From Methanosarcina siciliae T4/M (GTDB taxonomy: Archaea; Halobacteriota; Methanosarcinia; Methanosarcinales; Methanosarcinaceae), in contig NZ_CP009506.1 in NCBI RefSeq assembly GCF_000970085.1, positions 3,472,001-3,536,000 of the forward strand: a stretch of DNA of 64,000 bases. Direction: 5' to 3'. A program made the translations under genes and the position numbers. Below the pieces are notes generated by a model. That model was given only the letters and a program-made list of their open reading frames with translations. It was not told where the DNA came from and searched no databases. Below, one piece after another: positions 62,980 to 64,000 of the stretch (position 1 is its first letter; each line of letters opens with the position of its first letter).

Positions 62980-63687
62980 ATGAAACTGATCCTGAACGAT
63001 ATCGTAAAAAGCTTTGACAAAAAAGAGGTTTTGCGGGGTGCGAACTTTGCCTTTGAAAGGGGGGAAATTTACGGCCTCCTCGGAAGAAACGGCTCAGGCA
63101 AAACTACGCTGTTTAACTGTATCAATGAAGATTTGAGGATTGACGGCGGCTCAATTCTCCTTGAAGAAAACGGAGTGAAGAGAGAAGTTTGTCCTGACGA
63201 TATCGGATATGTTCTGTCGACGCCGGTCGTTCCGGAGTTTTTAACAGGTAGGGAATTTTTAAAGTTCTTTCTTGACATCAACGTGAAAAATATTCAGGAC
63301 ATTAAGCCCATTGATGAATATTTCGATTTTGTAAAGATCGGACGCGAGGATCGCGACAGGCTTTTGAAAGATTATTCCCATGGCATGAAGAACAAGATGC
63401 AAATGCTTGTAAGCTTCATCGCAAATCCCGGAATTCTGCTTCTAGACGAACCGCTGACCTCATTTGACGTTGTGGTCGCCGACGAAATGAAGACGCTGCT
63501 GCGCCAAATCAAAAAAGACCACATTATTATTTTTTCCACTCACATCATGGAGCTTGCGCTGGATTTATGCGACGAGATCGTGATCCTGAGCGGGGGAGTT
63601 CTGGAAAAAATGGAAAGGGATGGCCTCAGTAACGAGGCCTTTAAGGATAGGATTATTCAGGCCCTCAGAAGGGATGAAAGTGATTGA
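62980..63687 (+). CDS. ABC transporter ATP-binding protein
   Basis: A 235-residue ATPase (ATG 62980; a TTG at 62974 is an alternative since GAGGG lies just before it): Walker A GLLGRNGSGKTTLFNC, signature KDYSHGMKNKMQML (DYSHGMKNK, an LSGGQ variant), Walker B ILLLDEPLTSFD and switch histidine in IFSTHIMELALD. The SHGMKNK signature is typical of ABC-2-type exporters of Firmicutes. Its end overlaps the next gene by 14 bases. Substrate unknown. Confidence 0.85.
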   Translation: MKLILNDIVKSFDKKEVLRGANFAFERGEIYGLLGRNGSGKTTLFNCINEDLRIDGGSILLEENGVKREVCPDDIGYVLSTPVVPEFLTGREFLKFFLDINVKNIQDIKPIDEYFDFVKIGREDRDRLLKDYSHGMKNKMQMLVSFIANPGILLLDEPLTSFDVVVADEMKTLLRQIKKDHIIIFSTHIMELALDLCDEIVILSGGVLEKMERDGLSNEAFKDRIIQALRRDESD

Positions 63688-64000
63688 AACTTTCCTTACG
63701 TCCTTCAGGCTGAAAAACACATATAGAGCCAATGGCATCATCTATTCGCTCAAATCCATCCCTGTCATCAACGGGCTGTTACCGGTCTCGCTCTATGGAA
63801 GCCCGGGGCTGAAAAGATTTGCCAATTTTGTCAGCATCCTGTGGGAGCTTGTCTCAATGTTTTTGGGCAAGCTGTTTTATATGTTTATTCTGGTCTTCCT
63901 TCTAAAAGACTCAATGAAAACCAGTTCTGCAAACAGCTTCATGCACATGTTTTTCTTTCTGACTATAGCGGGTGGTTTCCTTAACACGCAGATATTTCGC
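63674..64000 (+). CDS. ABC transporter permease (partial, cut by window end)
   Basis: The frame opens at ATG 63674, inside the ATPase gene, and runs to the last base without a stop (109 codons). It begins MKVIETFLTSFRLKNTYRAN and contains a first amphipathic segment, then LGKLFYMFILVFLL and MHMFFFLTIAGGFL, membrane helices. Coupling and style mark it as the permease of the ATPase just before it. The rest lies outside the window. Confidence 0.75.
   Translation, partial: MKVIETFLTSFRLKNTYRANGIIYSLKSIPVINGLLPVSLYGSPGLKRFANFVSILWELVSMFLGKLFYMFILVFLLKDSMKTSSANSFMHMFFFLTIAGGFLNTQIFR

Overview
The window reads as a chromosomal segment of a methanogenic archaeon of the genus Methanosarcina. The signs are AT-rich spacers with archaeal BRE/TATA boxes, a pyruvoyl-dependent arginine decarboxylase, archaeal Cbf5, an EMC3-like/cmk/cbf5 neighbourhood, paralogous Tat genes, a PGF-CTERM surface protein, many TPR proteins, and several bacterial-looking acquisitions. 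I cannot fix the species from sequence alone.

Layout. 0-5 kb: the 5' part of a TcmP/LCMT-type methyltransferase behind a small ORF and an iron-box-like promoter, then two ABC-exporter half-transporters of bacterial type. 5-9 kb: a ferrous-iron operon (feoA, feoA, feoB, a small membrane protein, feoC) read leftward from a promoter with a perfect 16-bp palindrome. This promoter is a near copy of the one at 0.9 kb. 9-16 kb: a decayed histidine kinase, the radical SAM enzyme AmrS, a NUDIX hydrolase, two TatA and two TatC genes, an EamA transporter, and a GC-rich stem that may be a small RNA. 16.8-24.6 kb: a 1928-residue DUF4011/helicase/Vsr-like nuclease/DUF3320 protein, a zinc-ribbon protein and an HNH endonuclease, plausibly a defence or DNA-processing island. 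25-33 kb: a TPR protein, pdaD, a MITE-like element, two tandem HyuA-type proteins and a RelBE-like toxin-antitoxin pair, with decayed repeats.

33-42 kb: a YgjP-type metallopeptidase, small membrane proteins (one with a 30-bp coding minisatellite), a very large secreted TPR protein, an HD hydrolase and a NIF3 protein. 43-50 kb: a PGF-CTERM surface protein, a DHH phosphoesterase, EngB, ATP-dependent DNA ligase, homoserine dehydrogenase and its ACT-domain partner. 50-59 kb is rich in envelope genes: a membrane-anchored winged-helix regulator divergent from a secreted coiled-coil protein and a lipoprotein; a clan-CD-like (DUF6345-type) protein with a PepSY-like partner; a six-segment membrane protein; a coiled-coil protein; a broken MerR gene; and a formylglycine-generating-enzyme-like lipoprotein. 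59.8-62.5 kb is a core block: EMC3-like (DUF106), cmk, cbf5 and tRNA-Ser(GGA). The right edge starts another bacterial-type ABC transporter, cut by the window end.

The most useful leads are the duplicated iron-box promoter, the DUF4011/HNH island, the DUF6345-type pair, the membrane-HTH surface module, and two classes of unannotated structured or repeated intergenic elements. All functional statements rest on motif recognition; no database search was run.
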